Source: Myxococcales bacterium
GTDB lineage: Bacteria > Myxococcota > B64-G9
DNA: 64,000 bases
Assembly (NCBI GenBank): GCA_012798435.1
Contig: JAAZNF010000061.1
Span: 51,155-115,154, forward strand
Reading direction: 5' to 3'
In this document: positions 61,635 to 64,000 of the stretch, in pieces
Position numbering within the stretch: the first letter of the stretch is position 1
Layout: the number at the start of each line of letters is the position of its first letter
The notes under the pieces: model-generated
What the model was told of the DNA's origin: nothing
Seen by the model: only the letters and a program-made list of their open reading frames with translations
Database searches by the model: none
Program-made: the position numbers and the translations under genes

Positions 61635-64000
61635 AAGCGGCGGCTTTCCTGCTCCTGTGCGGCCTCCTGGCCGCGACTTCGGCCGCCCAGGCCGGCGGAA
61701 AGAGCGGCGCCGATCCGGACGAGACGCCGGCGGCCGTCGCCATCCCGGACCTGCCCGATCTCCCCGGCGCCGCGCTCACCGTCACCTGGGACAACCTCAA
61801 GCAGATCCTGGAAGAAGCCCTGCGGGCGAGGGTGCCCCGGGTGGAGGAGACCGCCCCGGTACCCTACGCCCTGTCCCAGGCACGCTATCAGGCTGTGGTC
61901 GACGGCAAGACCCTGCGCCTTGTCGGCGAGTTCGACCTTTCGGTGTTCAAGGCCGGCTGGGTAGTGGTGCCGCTCTTTCCGGAAGCCGCCAGCCTGGCCG
62001 AGGCCACCCTGGACGGTGCCCCGGCGCCGCTGGCGCACGCGGTAGAGACCCCGGAAGGAAGCGCGGCCCAGGCGCTCGTCCTGCGCGGCCCGGGACGGCA
62101 CAAGCTGCGGCTCGTGCAGGAGGTCCGCGCACCGGCCGAGCCGGGCGTGAACGAAGCCCTCCTGCCGCTTCCGCCAGCGGCCTCGGCCCGCATCACCCTG
62201 GAGCTTCCGGCGCGCTACTCCGACGTGGAGGTGGCCAATGCCTCCCTTGAGCGGACGGCCGCGGGCGGGCGCGCCCGTTACCAGGGGACCCTGGGCCCCG
62301 GGACCGAGCTCCACCTGCAATACACGCTGCCGGCGGAGAAGCAGGAGGAGGTCCAGGTCCGGCCGAAGGGACCGCCCAAGGTGTTCGCCACCCTCAACAC
62401 CCTGGTCTCGGTCGAGGAGGCCAGCATTCGCAGCATCAACCAGGTGGAGTTCGAGGTGCGCGACGCGCCGGTCACCGCGTTTTCGATTCAGCTCCCCAAA
62501 GGTTACGCCCTGGCGGAGCTCTCCGGCACCGGCGTGGTGGGCGCGCCGGAGCCCGACGACGGGGGCCTGCTGCGCGTGCCGGTGAACTTCGAGGTCAAGG
62601 GGACGTACAACCTGCGCCTGGTGGCCGACCGCACCCTGGAGGACGCCAGTTTCGATCTCGACCTGCCGCTGCCGCGCGCCCAGGGCGTGGAACAGCAGAA
62701 GGGCCACATCGGCGTGCAGGTGACCTCCGGCGCAGAGATCACGGTCCAGGCGGCCCGGGGCGTGGTGGGGCGCGACTTCTCGGAGCTCCCCCAGGCCATC
62801 GCCAGCGAGGCCCGCGGCTCCATCATGCTGGCCTTCGGCTACCGCAAGGCCGATCTGGCCGTCCTGCTGCACGTCGAGCGCCACAGCCCCATGCCGGTGC
62901 TGGACGCGGCCATCGACCAGGCCAACCTGGTCCTCCAGCTCACCCCGGAGGGCCACAGCGTGTCCCAGGCGGTGTACCTGGTGCGCAACAACAACCGCCA
63001 GTTCCTGCGCCTGCGCCTGCCCGACAAGTCCCAGGTGTGGAGCACCCGGGTCAACAACCGCCCTGTGAAGCCCTCGCTGGAAGTGGCCCGCGAGGGCCGG
63101 CCCGCCGAGGTGCTAGTGCCGCTGGAGCGGTCGACCCGCTCGGGGAGCGAGCTGGCCCCGTACGACGTGGAGGTGATCCTCTATTCTCCAGGCGAGGCCA
63201 TCTCGGGTCTCGGCCGCATCGACGTGCGGCTGCCCGAGGCGGACCTGCCGGCGAGCCGGATGGAGGTGTCGCTGTTTTTACCCGAGCGGCGCTTCCGCCT
63301 CGGGGTCTCCGGCGACTTCGAGGAGGAGTCCCCACCCGAGTATGGCTACTTCCCCTCGTTCGTGCTCGGCGGCATGGCCAAGCAGCCGGCTATCTACCGG
63401 GCGGAGCCCCCGGCGGCGATCGCTGCGGCCCCGGCGGGATACCCGGAGGAAGAGACAAAGAGCAAGGACATGGGCGCCCGGCAGATGGCGCTCGAGAAGA
63501 AGTTCGACGAGCGCATCCAGCAGGCCCAGGCCGAAGGCGGGTTGGGCTTGCTCCCCGCCTCCAGCGTCGGCACCCTGCCGGCGCGCTTCACCCTTCCGCG
63601 CTCGGGTCAGCTCATCCGCTTGACGCGGCTCATCGTGCTGCCGGGCGCCGAGGGCCGGGTGCGGGTGTTCCAGGGACCGCCGTGGATCGGAACGTTCCTG
63701 TGGTGGCTCACCGCGCTGGGAGCGCTGGCCATGTTCTGGCTGTGGGCCCGGCACCTCTACCGGACCGCGCGGGGCGATTGGAAATTCTGGGAGGCCCGGC
63801 GTCTTCTGGTGCTCGTCGCCGTCTCGGTTGCGGTCTTCGCCGTGCCCACCCTGGTGCCACTGCGGGACTACCCCATCTTCATGGGGATGTGGTTTGCGCT
63901 GCTCATCTGGGCCGGCCGGCAGGTGTTCTTCCGCGGCTGGCCGGTACGGCACCTGCGAGAGTACTTGCGCCGAAAGAAGACAGCAAAGAATCCCGCCTGA
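61631..64000 (+). CDS. Large exported membrane-anchored beta-rich protein, paralogue B
   Basis: 789 residues, ending exactly at the window edge. Signal peptide (MKAAAFLLLCGLLAATSAAQA), beta-rich extracytoplasmic region with SQAVYLVRNNNRQFLRLRLP and VWSTRVNNRPVKPS aligning to paralogue A, a charged segment (about 600-635: EEETKSKDMGARQMALEKK), and three C-terminal TM helices (about 685-765) ending in a basic tail (REYLRRKKTAKNPA). ATG 61631 overlaps the stop of paralogue A. Not recognised as a named family. Confidence 0.82.
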   Translation: MKAAAFLLLCGLLAATSAAQAGGKSGADPDETPAAVAIPDLPDLPGAALTVTWDNLKQILEEALRARVPRVEETAPVPYALSQARYQAVVDGKTLRLVGEFDLSVFKAGWVVVPLFPEAASLAEATLDGAPAPLAHAVETPEGSAAQALVLRGPGRHKLRLVQEVRAPAEPGVNEALLPLPPAASARITLELPARYSDVEVANASLERTAAGGRARYQGTLGPGTELHLQYTLPAEKQEEVQVRPKGPPKVFATLNTLVSVEEASIRSINQVEFEVRDAPVTAFSIQLPKGYALAELSGTGVVGAPEPDDGGLLRVPVNFEVKGTYNLRLVADRTLEDASFDLDLPLPRAQGVEQQKGHIGVQVTSGAEITVQAARGVVGRDFSELPQAIASEARGSIMLAFGYRKADLAVLLHVERHSPMPVLDAAIDQANLVLQLTPEGHSVSQAVYLVRNNNRQFLRLRLPDKSQVWSTRVNNRPVKPSLEVAREGRPAEVLVPLERSTRSGSELAPYDVEVILYSPGEAISGLGRIDVRLPEADLPASRMEVSLFLPERRFRLGVSGDFEEESPPEYGYFPSFVLGGMAKQPAIYRAEPPAAIAAAPAGYPEEETKSKDMGARQMALEKKFDERIQQAQAEGGLGLLPASSVGTLPARFTLPRSGQLIRLTRLIVLPGAEGRVRVFQGPPWIGTFLWWLTALGALAMFWLWARHLYRTARGDWKFWEARRLLVLVAVSVAVFAVPTLVPLRDYPIFMGMWFALLIWAGRQVFFRGWPVRHLREYLRRKKTAKNPA

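Overview
This is a gene-dense, GC-rich (roughly two-thirds G+C by eye) bacterial chromosome segment. No phage, insertion sequence, CRISPR array, rRNA or convincing tRNA was seen. The gene content points to a Gram-negative deltaproteobacterium/Myxococcota-like organism: many lipoproteins with clear lipoboxes, paired FHA-domain proteins beside Tad-type secretion genes, a protein ending in what looks like the myxobacterial MXAN_5187-type C-terminal domain, a SWIB-domain protein with a lysine-rich tail, a MopE-type 'putative metal-binding motif' giant lipoprotein, HEAT/TPR proteins and zinc-ribbon proteins. No taxonomic search was possible, so this placement is inference.

Layout, left to right. 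1-3.1 kb: minus-strand operon of alanine racemase, 6-phosphofructokinase and a truncated gene. 3.3-6.6 kb: a small duplicated-motif protein and two divergent HEAT-repeat proteins. 6.7-8.9 kb: trmB and an LpxH-like hydrolase, tail-to-tail with a UbiA-family decaprenyl-phosphate phosphoribosyltransferase-like gene. 9-11.9 kb: a cupredoxin-like secreted protein and a membrane sensor-like protein. 12-13.2 kb: a DsbA-like protein behind a 46-residue lysine-repeat protein. 13.2-25.1 kb: a long minus-strand operon from a near-perfect sigma-70 promoter: cpaB, tadB, tadC, two FHA proteins, PBP1A, a VCBS/FG-GAP protein and a family-5 solute-binding protein. 25.2-27.1 kb: a zinc-ribbon membrane protein and a PIG-L deacetylase. 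27.4-32.5 kb: a translationally coupled plus-strand trio (spermidine-synthase-like membrane protein, UbiA prenyltransferase, TMTC-like TPR glycosyltransferase). 32.5-40.2 kb: the giant Cys-rich repeat lipoprotein. 40.3-47.3 kb: minus-strand genes for a microprotein, XRE-cupin regulator, SRPBCC protein, lipA, a six-fold zinc-ribbon protein, recG, a TPR lipoprotein and greA. 47.5-48.3 kb: SWIB protein and small lipoprotein. 48.5-54.6 kb: sodium-pumping acyl-CoA decarboxylase operon followed by glycogen phosphorylase. 55-59.1 kb: purM, an FAD-type protein, a CRP-like domain protein, a methyltransferase and a small protein. 59.4-64 kb: two tandem paralogous large exported membrane proteins.

Functional themes: envelope construction and surface structures (PBP1A, Alr, LpxH-like, Tad, giant lipoprotein, TMTC-like enzyme), core metabolism (PFK, GlgP, PurM, LipA, Na+-coupled decarboxylase) and information processing (RecG, GreA, TrmB, SWIB).

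The most unusual signals are regulatory. Three genes (27423, 55064, 57629) have a recognisable -35/-10 promoter whose -10 box lies 6-7 nt before the ATG, which suggests leaderless mRNAs. In two places a strong intrinsic terminator ends about 10 nt before the next start codon, so the downstream exported-protein gene appears to depend on read-through from an upstream gene for a small lysine-rich protein. The 165-bp repeat array in the giant lipoprotein gene, and a 492-bp compositionally odd gap before purM, are the other main structures worth a second look.
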